The notes under the pieces are model-generated. The model saw only the letters and a program-made list of their open reading frames with translations, searched no databases and was not told the DNA's origin. Positions 56,872-64,000 of a stretch of 64,000 nt of DNA are shown one piece after another. This stretch comes from Fontivita pretiosa (GTDB lineage Bacteria; Planctomycetota; Phycisphaerae; Tepidisphaerales; Tepidisphaeraceae): the NCBI RefSeq assembly GCF_050410795.1, contig NZ_CP191258.1:3720001-3784000 (forward strand), written 5' to 3'. The position numbers and the translations under genes are program-made. Numbering within the stretch: the first letter of the stretch is position 1; each line of letters begins with the position of its first letter.

Positions 56872-58056
56872 ATGGGACATGATCACTCATCCGGCCGAAC
56901 CGTTGTCGTTGTGCTGCTTGCGTTGTTCATCCATGGGCTGGGGGCACATGTCAGAGCTGGCCAGATGATGTGGTTGGACACAGAGGGCAAGCCGATCCAG
57001 GCGCATGGTGGGGGCATCCTGTTCCATGAGGGCTACTTCTACTGGTACGGCGAGTCGTGGGGCACGGCGCACAAGTGGGACCGCCAGGGCGTGAGGATCT
57101 ATCGTTCCAGGGATCTCACGCACTGGGAGAATCGTGGCCTGATCCTTCCGATGAGCCAGACGCCCGGCGATCCGCTGGAAGTCGGATGCATCATCGAACG
57201 GCCCAAAATCCTGCACAATCCGCGCACGGGAAAGTTCGTGTTGTGGTTTCATCATGAGCTGAAGGGCCGGGGATACGGCGCAGCGCAGGCGGGAGTGGCA
57301 GTGGCGGATGATATCGAGGGCCCTTACCGGCTGGTGCGCAGCAGCCGGCCCGTTCCGGGCCACTGGCCGATGAATTACCGGCCGAGCGACGCGGGGGCGG
57401 CGACACAGCCGGCGGGGCACGACGCCTTTGATATCCCCCCGGGCCTGTCGCTCAGCACCTTCGATCCTACCGACCGGAAATACAAGCGTCTGATCGACGG
57501 CTACAGGACCGGTCAGGAGTCGCGCGATATGACGGCCTTCCGGGACGACGACGGCACCGCCTACCTGATCTACTCCAGCGAGATGAACGCCACGCTGCAC
57601 GTCGCCGAATTGACCGAGGACTACCTGGGCTACACCGGCCGGTTCGTTCGCGTGTTTCCCGGCAGGGCGCGCGAGGCGCCGGTCGTGTTCAAGCGCCAGG
57701 GCAAGTATTACATGATCACCAGCGGATGCACGGGATGGAAACCGAATCCATCCGATGCGGCGGTGGCGGATTCGATCTGGGGACCGTGGCGTTCGCTGGG
57801 CAACCCCTGGCAGGGATCCGAGCAGGATCGCCAAACTTCCTTCCGATCGCAGGGCACGTTTGCCCTGTCGATCCCGGGCAGCAACGGGAATCGCGTGCTG
57901 TTCATGGCCGACCGCTGGACGCCCGAGCAGGGCATCGCCTACAGCACCTACGTTTGGGCGCCGATCGAATGGGATGGGGACAGCCCGATCCTGCGATTCC
58001 GCGAGCAGTGGAACCCGAACAGTCTGCTGGAAGTAAGCGAGGCGTTCGCGAACTGA
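56872..58056 (+). CDS. GH43-like glycoside hydrolase (subfamily 24-like, putative exo-beta-1,3-galactanase)
   Basis: A 394-residue secreted enzyme with a signal peptide (VVVVLLALFIHGLGAHVRAG). The five-bladed propeller pattern is clear: IQAHGGGILFHEGYFYWYGE, VRIYRSRDLTHWENRG, CIIERPKILHN, FRDDDGTAYLIYSSE and YYMITSGCTGWKPN. The N-terminal Asp base of classic GH43 is replaced by HGGG, as in the exo-beta-1,3-galactanase-type subfamily. It may trim galactan or arabinogalactan side chains. The ATG at 56872 is chosen because an upstream GTG at 56839 gives a poor N terminus. It lies between two large beta-strand-repeat genes. Confidence 0.8.
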   Translation: MGHDHSSGRTVVVVLLALFIHGLGAHVRAGQMMWLDTEGKPIQAHGGGILFHEGYFYWYGESWGTAHKWDRQGVRIYRSRDLTHWENRGLILPMSQTPGDPLEVGCIIERPKILHNPRTGKFVLWFHHELKGRGYGAAQAGVAVADDIEGPYRLVRSSRPVPGHWPMNYRPSDAGAATQPAGHDAFDIPPGLSLSTFDPTDRKYKRLIDGYRTGQESRDMTAFRDDDGTAYLIYSSEMNATLHVAELTEDYLGYTGRFVRVFPGRAREAPVVFKRQGKYYMITSGCTGWKPNPSDAAVADSIWGPWRSLGNPWQGSEQDRQTSFRSQGTFALSIPGSNGNRVLFMADRWTPEQGIAYSTYVWAPIEWDGDSPILRFREQWNPNSLLEVSEAFAN

Positions 58057-58134
58057 ACGGCCCGCCAGGTCCTTGTCTTTCTGAACTGATGCACGGGTCA
58101 GGCAAGATGCGCGGCCCGGAGGTTAGTCGGCTGT

Positions 58135-60657
58135 ATGCGCCAGTCGCATGATCAGGCATCGGGTCGGGCGGGAATCGCGGCGTTAGCGGCGCTTCTGCTG
58201 GCTGGGTTGAGCGCGTCCCCGGCCGCTGCCCTGCCCGCCGGAACCTGGCAGTACCTCTGGGGCGATGAGTTCACGCTCAACAGCCTGGACACCATGAAGT
58301 GGAGCTACGGCAAGCCGTGGAATCCGGCGCAGACGGATCCGGCCAACGTGGTCTTCGGCGACGGCGCGCTGACCCTGCTGACCAGACGAACCTCCAGCGG
58401 CTTTACCGACACATACGTCACCACGGGCTACAACCGTTTCACCTTCAGCGGAGGATACGTCGAGGCTCGCATACTGCTGCCAAACACCCCCGGGTCCTGG
58501 CCGGCGTTCTGGGGGCTGTACACCGGCTGGCCACCCGAAGCCGACATCATGGAGTATCCCCTGAGCACCGACGGCGTCAGCGGGCTTCAGGCCAATCAGT
58601 ACAACACCGCCTGGCATTACCGCAACAGCAGCGGCGGCAACTCCGCAGGCGCGGGCGTCATCACCCGCAGCAGCGACCTGCGAGGAAACTATCACACCTT
58701 CGGGATGGAATGGCGCGAAAACGACTGGGTCGGATTCTACTTCGACGGACAGCTTGTCAGTCAGTTCGGCGACGACGCAGCCATTTCGCAGATGGTGTAC
58801 ATGTACCTGCTGCTCAGCTACGGGGCGGGTGGCTGGCCGGGCACGCCCAGCCTTACCCAGTGGCCCGTCGGACACACCGACCAGATGAAAGTCGATTGGG
58901 TTCGGGTCTGGAAGCAGGCCGGCACGCGCAGCACCGATTGGATCTACAGCGGAGCCGAGCAGTACGTGCAGTGGGACGCGGCCGGGAACTGGAGCAACGG
59001 CGTGCCGAATCTGGGCGGCGTCAGCGCGAATTTCAATACGCTCGCCGGCGTCGCCGAGCAGCGACTGGACTGGTCTGGCATCCGCACCCTCACCACGATC
59101 AACCTGGATGGATCTACCCGCTACCGGCTGGGCTGGCCCGATGACCGGCTGATTCTGGCCGGCGCGAACAACGCTTCGGGCAATGCCGCCATCAACGTCG
59201 CCGCCACCAGCAGCATCGACCACCACGTCGCCGCGGAACTGGAGCTTTTCAGCACGCTGAACATCAACAACGCCTCCAGCCAGCCGTTGAACCTGAGCGG
59301 GAGAATCTTCGGCATCGGCGGCATTGTCGTGGACGGGCCGGGCGTTGTCGTCTTCGCCCACGCCGACAATGCCTACCTGGGAAACACGACGATCGACGGC
59401 GGCCCGCAGGGTCCGGCGGTCGTGCGGGCCGCCGCCTCCAACCCCTTCGGCGCAGGCGCGGTGGTCATCGGCGCCGGCGGCAACGCTACCACCGCACGGC
59501 TGGAGCTGTCCGACAACTGCACGGTTCCCAACACCATCAATTTCAACGGCCGCAACAACGACAGCCCCGGCATCCGAAACGTCAGCGGCTACAACACCCT
59601 GGCTGGCGCGATCAACCTTCAGTCCGGCGGAAGCGTGTACTGGATCGATTCGGCGGCGGGAACCTTAAGCCTTACCGGCGCGCTCAGCTCGGTGGCTTCG
59701 GGGCTTCGAGTGGTTCGGCTCGGTGGAAGCGGCAATGGCGTGGTCAGCGGGCCGATTCAGGACGGCAATGCGACCGTGGGGATCGTCAAGGAAGGTGCTG
59801 GCAAGTGGGTTCTGACCGGAGCCAACACCTACACCGGCGGGACGACGGTCAACGACGGCGTGCTGGTGGCCAACAAGTTCTCCAACGGCACGCTGACGGT
59901 CAACGGCGGCGTGGCGCAGGTGAGCGTCAAGGGCACGGCCAACAGCCCCAGCGGCACGACGCGCGTGCCAGCGCTGAACGTCGGCACCGCCGGGCGGCTG
60001 GACCTGAACAACAACGCCCTGGTCGTCAACAACGGCAACCTGGGCACGATCACCAGCCGGATCAAGTCGGCTCTGGAAAACGGCGGGAACTTCGACTGGG
60101 GCGGGCCGGGCATCGGCTCATCCGAGGCCGCCGCTCGAAACACCGCCGCCGGCAGCTTCCTGTACGGGCTGGGCGTGATCAAGAACGATCTGGCCCAGGT
60201 CGGCGGCAGCGGGCCGATCTACACCGACTTTGCCGGCGAGAGCGGGCTGAGCACCGCCGAGGTGCTGGTGAAGTTCACGTACTTCGGCGACGCCGACCTC
60301 AGTGGCTCGATCGATGCCACCGACTACTCGCTGATCGACAACGGGTACGTCAACACGTTGAGCGGCTGGATCAACGGCGACTTTGACTACAGCGGCGTGA
60401 TCGACGCGACGGACTATGCGTTGATTGACAATGCGTACGTCAACCAGGCCGGTCCTCTGGCCGAGGCGCTGATCGCACAGCACTCGCAGCAGTTTGGCGG
60501 GGAGTATGTGGCAGCGTTGCGGGCGGTGCAGGCGGGCGTGGTTCCGGAGCCTGCGACGGCGGGTGTGCTGGTGCTGGGCGCGACGTGGTTGCACAGGCGG
60601 TTGCGCCTCCGCGCCGGGCAGACTTGCAGACGCGTCCATGGAATGGACCTGTCATAG
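58135..60657 (+). CDS. GH16 glycoside hydrolase fused to beta-strand repeats, dockerin-like module and PEP-CTERM
   Basis: The 840-residue protein has a signal peptide to about residue 32, then a GH16 domain (35-265) with the active site WPPEADIMEY: nucleophile E135, D137 and acid/base E140. The middle 300 residues are autotransporter-type strand repeats (KEGAGKWVLTGANTYTGGTTV), followed by calcium loops DADLSGSIDATD and DFDYSGVIDATD and by VPEPATAGVLVLGATW with an Arg cluster. About 15 residues follow that cluster, longer than usual. GH16 enzymes include beta-1,3-glucanases and galactanases. The surface tail would keep the enzyme on the cell. Confidence 0.9.
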   Translation: MRQSHDQASGRAGIAALAALLLAGLSASPAAALPAGTWQYLWGDEFTLNSLDTMKWSYGKPWNPAQTDPANVVFGDGALTLLTRRTSSGFTDTYVTTGYNRFTFSGGYVEARILLPNTPGSWPAFWGLYTGWPPEADIMEYPLSTDGVSGLQANQYNTAWHYRNSSGGNSAGAGVITRSSDLRGNYHTFGMEWRENDWVGFYFDGQLVSQFGDDAAISQMVYMYLLLSYGAGGWPGTPSLTQWPVGHTDQMKVDWVRVWKQAGTRSTDWIYSGAEQYVQWDAAGNWSNGVPNLGGVSANFNTLAGVAEQRLDWSGIRTLTTINLDGSTRYRLGWPDDRLILAGANNASGNAAINVAATSSIDHHVAAELELFSTLNINNASSQPLNLSGRIFGIGGIVVDGPGVVVFAHADNAYLGNTTIDGGPQGPAVVRAAASNPFGAGAVVIGAGGNATTARLELSDNCTVPNTINFNGRNNDSPGIRNVSGYNTLAGAINLQSGGSVYWIDSAAGTLSLTGALSSVASGLRVVRLGGSGNGVVSGPIQDGNATVGIVKEGAGKWVLTGANTYTGGTTVNDGVLVANKFSNGTLTVNGGVAQVSVKGTANSPSGTTRVPALNVGTAGRLDLNNNALVVNNGNLGTITSRIKSALENGGNFDWGGPGIGSSEAAARNTAAGSFLYGLGVIKNDLAQVGGSGPIYTDFAGESGLSTAEVLVKFTYFGDADLSGSIDATDYSLIDNGYVNTLSGWINGDFDYSGVIDATDYALIDNAYVNQAGPLAEALIAQHSQQFGGEYVAALRAVQAGVVPEPATAGVLVLGATWLHRRLRLRAGQTCRRVHGMDLS
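60262..60475 (+). repeat. Dockerin-like module, DNA direct repeat copy 2
   Basis: Counterpart of 56416-56630. The two encode the same loops and the same AYVNQAGPLAEALIA segment with few changes. Recent duplication or gene conversion of a C-terminal module between two surface proteins is likely. Confidence 0.85.
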
Positions 60658-60710
60658 CCGCTTGTCGGCAATGGTGTTGGAAATCATGGAGGAAGCTAAA
60701 ACTTACAATT

Positions 60711-60725
60711 ATTTTCATTGAAAAT
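60711..60725. promoter_or_regulatory. Palindrome ATTTTCA-T-TGAAAAT overlapping a -35 box (candidate LacI operator)
   Basis: A perfect 7-base inverted repeat with a single central base in an AT-rich stretch, about 100 nt before the LacI-family gene. TTGAAA inside it is the candidate -35 of that gene, so binding here would block transcription. Confidence 0.55.
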
Positions 60726-60745
60726 TTACCCGATGCGAGTAACAT
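60718..60745 (+). promoter_or_regulatory. Candidate promoter of the LacI-family gene
   Basis: TTGAAA and TAACAT are 16 nt apart. The start point near 60752 gives a leader of about 75 nt. The -35 overlaps the palindrome at 60711-60725. Confidence 0.45.
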
Positions 60746-60826
60746 AACTGTGTCGGAAGCCAAGACAGGCCGGGGCTGATGGTGCCCGGTTCTGGAAGTT
60801 GACGCAGCCCGCATCGGTCCGGGGAA

Positions 60827-61921
60827 ATGGCTGGCTCTATGTCGATTGTTGCCGTGGCCAAACGTGCCGGCGTATCGGTCGCCACCGTCTCACGTGTCCT
60901 GAACGATCTTGACAACGTGCGCGCGGAGACCGCCGAGCAGGTCCGCGCCGCCATGAGGGAGATCGGCTACAAGCCGCCGCGAATCAAGCGCGGTCCCAAG
61001 GGCGGCCCCCGTCGGGTGGTGCCTCCGTGGATGCGCACTGGGCAGATCTCGGTGATCACCGTGGGCGGCATTCAGCGCACGTGGCTGGGATTGCCGGTCA
61101 TGGCGACGGTCGTCTCCGGCATCACTCGTGCGGCCAGCGAACTGGACCTTCGGCTGCTGCTGGAGGAGATGCCCGATTCTTCGGTGATCAGTCCGGCGTT
61201 GCGTCGGCGCGAGGTGGACGGGGCGATCGTGTTCGTTCACTCCGGCGTGCCCGAAGCGCACATCGCCCGCTTCCGCGAACATGGGCCGACGGTGTGGGTC
61301 ATGGGCGGCGAAGGGGGGGTGCCGCAGATCGACCACGTCACCGCCGACAACATCGGCATCGGCAGCCTGGCCCACAAGTACCTCGCCGAGCAGGGCTGCC
61401 GCAACGTCGCGTACCTGACCGACGAGCCAACCTGGCCGCTCATACGCCTGCGCGGGCAGTCATTCGCCAATGCCGCCTGGGACGCCGGGCATCGCGTCAC
61501 CAGCTTCGTCCTGGGTGCTGATCCGCGCCGTCTGGCGCCGTATGGGCCCGACGTGCATCATGCCGACTCGCTGGAAGCGCTGGTGGATCAGCTTGCATCG
61601 ATGAAGCCCCGGCCCGACGGGCTGTTTCTCCCCACAGACTACCTGACCACCCGGGTGTATCCGCTGTTGTTGCTGCGGGGCATTCGGCCGCAGATCGACA
61701 TCAAAATCATCTCCTGCGACAACGAGCAGGAGCGGCTGGAGATGCTCAATCCTCGCCCGACCAGTATCGACATCGGCGGCGAACAGATCGGCCGCCTGGC
61801 GGTGCGGCAGCTCGTGCAGCGCCTGCAGCGGCCCAACGACCCGATTGTGCAGATACAGGTCGCCCCGAAAATCGCTCCGGCGGAGCAGGTCGATCGGCGC
61901 CACCACGCCGCCGCCCAGTGA
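60827..61921 (+). CDS. LacI-family transcriptional regulator
   Basis: A 364-residue regulator. The N-terminal helix-turn-helix and hinge read SIVAVAKRAGVSVATVSRVLN. The ligand domain resembles periplasmic binding proteins (QISVITVGGIQRTWLGLP, VDGAIVFVHSG, GLFLPTDYLTTRV, IDIKIISCDNEQERL). It lacks the C-terminal effector detail needed to predict the sugar. It stands directly after the GH16 gene and before a secreted protein gene that it overlaps or abuts, so it may govern the carbohydrate cluster and itself. A palindrome over its promoter supports autoregulation. ATG at 60827 or 60839. Confidence 0.9.
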   Translation: MAGSMSIVAVAKRAGVSVATVSRVLNDLDNVRAETAEQVRAAMREIGYKPPRIKRGPKGGPRRVVPPWMRTGQISVITVGGIQRTWLGLPVMATVVSGITRAASELDLRLLLEEMPDSSVISPALRRREVDGAIVFVHSGVPEAHIARFREHGPTVWVMGGEGGVPQIDHVTADNIGIGSLAHKYLAEQGCRNVAYLTDEPTWPLIRLRGQSFANAAWDAGHRVTSFVLGADPRRLAPYGPDVHHADSLEALVDQLASMKPRPDGLFLPTDYLTTRVYPLLLLRGIRPQIDIKIISCDNEQERLEMLNPRPTSIDIGGEQIGRLAVRQLVQRLQRPNDPIVQIQVAPKIAPAEQVDRRHHAAAQ

Positions 61922-61935
61922 CGGCACCCGGTTGC

Positions 61936-63903
61936 ATGATGAAACTGATGATCCTGATGACAGGCGTTCTGGCGGGCTGGATGCTGGTCGGTCGGGCGAC
62001 GCCCCTGATGGCCGATCCGATTGACACGCACCCCGCCGCCGCCGAACTCAAGCGCATCTTCGCGACTCCCGTGCCGCAGGATTTCCGGCCCACCGGCATC
62101 AGCCGCGACGATTACCTCAAGCTCATTGCCGCCAACATCGACTTTTTCAAGCAATACCAGAATCCTGCCGGTGCGATCATCGATCCGATCAGCAAGGGGG
62201 AGCGGCAATACTCGACGCCGGCGTTCGCAGCGGCGGCGGGGCTGCTGGTCAAGCAGGCCGGGCGAGAAGACCTGCTCGACCCGGCCCGCCGCGCCATGAG
62301 CTGCGCTCTGACGGCGCTGGTCGAGAAGCGCGCCGCCGACGGACACTCCGACTTTTACATCCCGCTTCTGGTCCACGCGTATCGCTTTCTCAAGCCGCTG
62401 GTGCCGGCGGATCAGGCGCAGGCATGGGCGGCGCAGTTCAGGCGGATCGATCCCCGCACGATCTACCGCGCGGACCTGCGCGGAATGAACTGGAATATCG
62501 TCAGCTCCAGTGGCGAGTTGCTTCGCCGAAAAGATGGACTGGTCGCCGACGAGCGCCTGGCGGACCAGATGCAGTATCTGGAGACCTGCCTTGCGGGGCA
62601 TCTGCACGCGATGACGCCGCTGGGGCTGTTTGCCGATCCAGGCGCGCCGATGGCGTACGATGCGTTCGCGAGGCTGTGGCTGGAGGACGTATACGCCGAC
62701 GACGCCTACGACGGTGCCCATGCACAGACGATCGGGCAGTTCCTGCGCAGCGGCGGGCTCTCGACGTTGCTGCTGCTGTCGCCAACGGGGGAATGGGCCA
62801 GTGGCGGACGATCTGCCCTGCACAACTGGAACGATTTGCAGATCACTGCCATCTGCGAGATCAACGCCGCGTACTGGAAGCGGCAGGATCGCCCCGACAT
62901 TGCGGGCGCTTTCAAGCGGGCCGCCCATCTGGCGTTTGAGTCGGCGGCGCGATGGCAGCGTCCCAGTGGCGAACTGTGGATCGTCAAGAATCGCGCCCAG
63001 CCGCAGGAGCGACTGGGTTTTGAGCGGTATTCCAATCACTCACAATACAACCTGCTTCCGATGGCGATGCTGGCGATCGCCTACAGCCGCGCCGACGACT
63101 CGATCGCCGAGCGCCCTTCTGCCGCGGAAGTGGGTGGCTATGTCTTTGACGCCCGCCAGACCTTCCACAAGATCGCCGCCGCCGCGGGAGGTTACTACGT
63201 CCTGATCGACACCGCCGCCGATCCTCGCTACAACGCCACCGGCCTTCAGCGTGTCCACTGCGCCGGCGTGCCCTTCGCCGCACTGTCCGACACCGCCGCC
63301 GGCGAGCGGGCCTATGGCCCGGACTCATCCGCCAAGGCTGCCATCAGCCCCGGAATCATGTGGAAGCCGGCTGATTCGCAGGCGCAATGGCTGAGTCTGG
63401 CACACTTTCCCTCAGAACCCGCCAAGCGCGCGGTGCAATCGGTTCAGTTGAACATTCGCTCCGCCGGACGTGATCGCGTGGAATTCGAGCTGGATTATGC
63501 GCTCAGCGACCAGGGCCAGGGCGATCGGGTGGTAACGGAGCGTTACGTGCTCACGGCCGAGGCTGTTGAGCAGACCTCCAGCGTAAGCGGCGAGGCGGGC
63601 GGCTTTGGGTTTCATCTGCCGGTGCTGGTTTCCGACGGCGCGGCGGATCTGGACGTGAAGCTGTCGCGCGCCGGGGTGTCGATATCGCATCGAGGATCAG
63701 TTACCGCGGTGGAACTTGATCCCGATGCGGTTGTTTCCCCGCTGACACTCCAGGGGCCGAGAGTGGCCACTCACAGCGGGTACGTCAGGGAAGCGATCGC
63801 TGGCGTGCGAGCGAACACCGTCACCGCCCGGATCCGCATGATTCAGGCAGCCCGTAGCCCAGTCGCCGAGGATCGGCCCGCCTCCGCAGCGCCATGGCCG
63901 TGA
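61936..63903 (+). CDS. Large secreted protein of unknown family, possible alpha/alpha-toroid carbohydrate enzyme
   Basis: About 655 residues with a signal peptide (MKLMILMTGVLAGWMLVG). The first 400 residues are helical with features common in alpha/alpha-toroid lyases and hydrolases: GMNWNIVSSSGELLR, LHNWNDLQITAICEINAAYW and RYSNHSQYNLLPMAMLAI. The last 230 residues are beta-rich (VEFELDYALSDQ, VSISHRGSVTAVELDPDAV), like the C-terminal sandwich of polysaccharide lyases. No family was recognised with confidence. The gene follows the LacI regulator with overlap or a gap under 20 nt, so they share a transcript. A GTG at 61918 overlaps the upstream stop; the ATG at 61936 is preferred. Confidence 0.7.
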   Translation: MMKLMILMTGVLAGWMLVGRATPLMADPIDTHPAAAELKRIFATPVPQDFRPTGISRDDYLKLIAANIDFFKQYQNPAGAIIDPISKGERQYSTPAFAAAAGLLVKQAGREDLLDPARRAMSCALTALVEKRAADGHSDFYIPLLVHAYRFLKPLVPADQAQAWAAQFRRIDPRTIYRADLRGMNWNIVSSSGELLRRKDGLVADERLADQMQYLETCLAGHLHAMTPLGLFADPGAPMAYDAFARLWLEDVYADDAYDGAHAQTIGQFLRSGGLSTLLLLSPTGEWASGGRSALHNWNDLQITAICEINAAYWKRQDRPDIAGAFKRAAHLAFESAARWQRPSGELWIVKNRAQPQERLGFERYSNHSQYNLLPMAMLAIAYSRADDSIAERPSAAEVGGYVFDARQTFHKIAAAAGGYYVLIDTAADPRYNATGLQRVHCAGVPFAALSDTAAGERAYGPDSSAKAAISPGIMWKPADSQAQWLSLAHFPSEPAKRAVQSVQLNIRSAGRDRVEFELDYALSDQGQGDRVVTERYVLTAEAVEQTSSVSGEAGGFGFHLPVLVSDGAADLDVKLSRAGVSISHRGSVTAVELDPDAVVSPLTLQGPRVATHSGYVREAIAGVRANTVTARIRMIQAARSPVAEDRPASAAPWP

Positions 63904-63913
63904 TGGCTTGATT

Positions 63914-63941
63914 TTGACCATCTTGCCGTTACGATTATGCG
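63914..63941 (+). promoter_or_regulatory. Candidate promoter of tRNA-Gln
   Basis: TTGACC and TATGCG separated by 16 nt, with a predicted start near 63948, about 14 nt before the tRNA. It lies just after the stop of the preceding gene. Confidence 0.5.
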
Positions 63942-63961
63942 AGTGCATGATCGGACACTTT

Positions 63962-64000
63962 TGGGGTATGGTGTAACGGTAGCACAGCAGACTCTGGATC
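63962..64000 (+). tRNA. tRNA-Gln (anticodon CUG), partial at the window edge
   Basis: The 5' part TGGGGTATGGTGTAACGG and the start of the anticodon arm CAGACTCTGGATC are present, with anticodon CTG in the loop CTCTGGA. The 3' half is cut off by the window. Confidence 0.85.

Overview
The window is high-GC DNA from a bacterium that looks like a planctomycete of the Phycisphaerae type. The evidence is four secreted proteins ending in a VPEP-hydrophobic-Arg (PEP-CTERM) tail, dockerin-like DADLSGSIDATD calcium loops, autotransporter-type beta-strand repeat proteins, prepilin-like proteins with a C-terminal ADGH motif, a SecE with an extra N-terminal membrane part, a TatC with a large insert, and many lineage-type hypothetical proteins. 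The species cannot be named from sequence alone.

Layout. 0-20 kb is mostly housekeeping and signalling: a partial cyclase-kinase-TPR protein, a LOG-family protein, a prepilin-like protein, an MshEN-only protein, OsmC, an FkbM methyltransferase, LepA, a NarL-type two-component pair, MnmG, a CobA-HemD fusion, PilZ, TatC, a flavoprotein, pyrophosphatase and a degenerate phosphoesterase. 20-27 kb carries a GT4 glycosyltransferase, a DUF1638 protein, two nearly identical tRNA-Leu(UAG) genes bracketing a beta-lactamase-fold lipoprotein, a TIM-barrel sugar isomerase and a D-2-hydroxyacid dehydrogenase. 27-33 kb is the translation/secretion cluster tRNA-Thr, tuf, rpmG, tRNA-Trp, secE, nusG, a small membrane protein, rplK, rplA, rplJ, rplL. 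It closes with a strong intrinsic terminator, and rpoB does not follow.

33-43 kb holds a pseudo-receiver/GGDEF pair, a PEP-CTERM protein, an unassigned 406-residue protein, purE, a calpain-like protease with RTX repeats and a large beta-strand-repeat PEP-CTERM protein. 43-64 kb is an extracellular polysaccharide-degradation region: a secreted TPR-like protein, a delta-60/RTX protein, a PL11 rhamnogalacturonan lyase, a BNR_4 protein, a pseudopilin, a giant beta-strand-repeat/dockerin-like/PEP-CTERM protein, a GH43, a GH16 fused to the same C-terminal module, a LacI repressor and a large secreted protein of unknown family. Read together, the region could process a pectic polymer (rhamnogalacturonan with galactan side chains), with the LacI protein as local regulator. 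The substrate is an inference.

Regulation. A -10-like hexamer lies only 5-12 nt before the start codon of several genes (tatC, the phosphoesterase, the nusG-rplK membrane protein, the dehydrogenase, lepA, mnmG), which predicts leaderless or almost leaderless mRNAs. Other clear signals are a near-consensus promoter for tRNA-Thr/tuf, perfect palindromes at 36470, 51181 and 60711, and strong terminator hairpins after rplL and after the delta-60/RTX gene.
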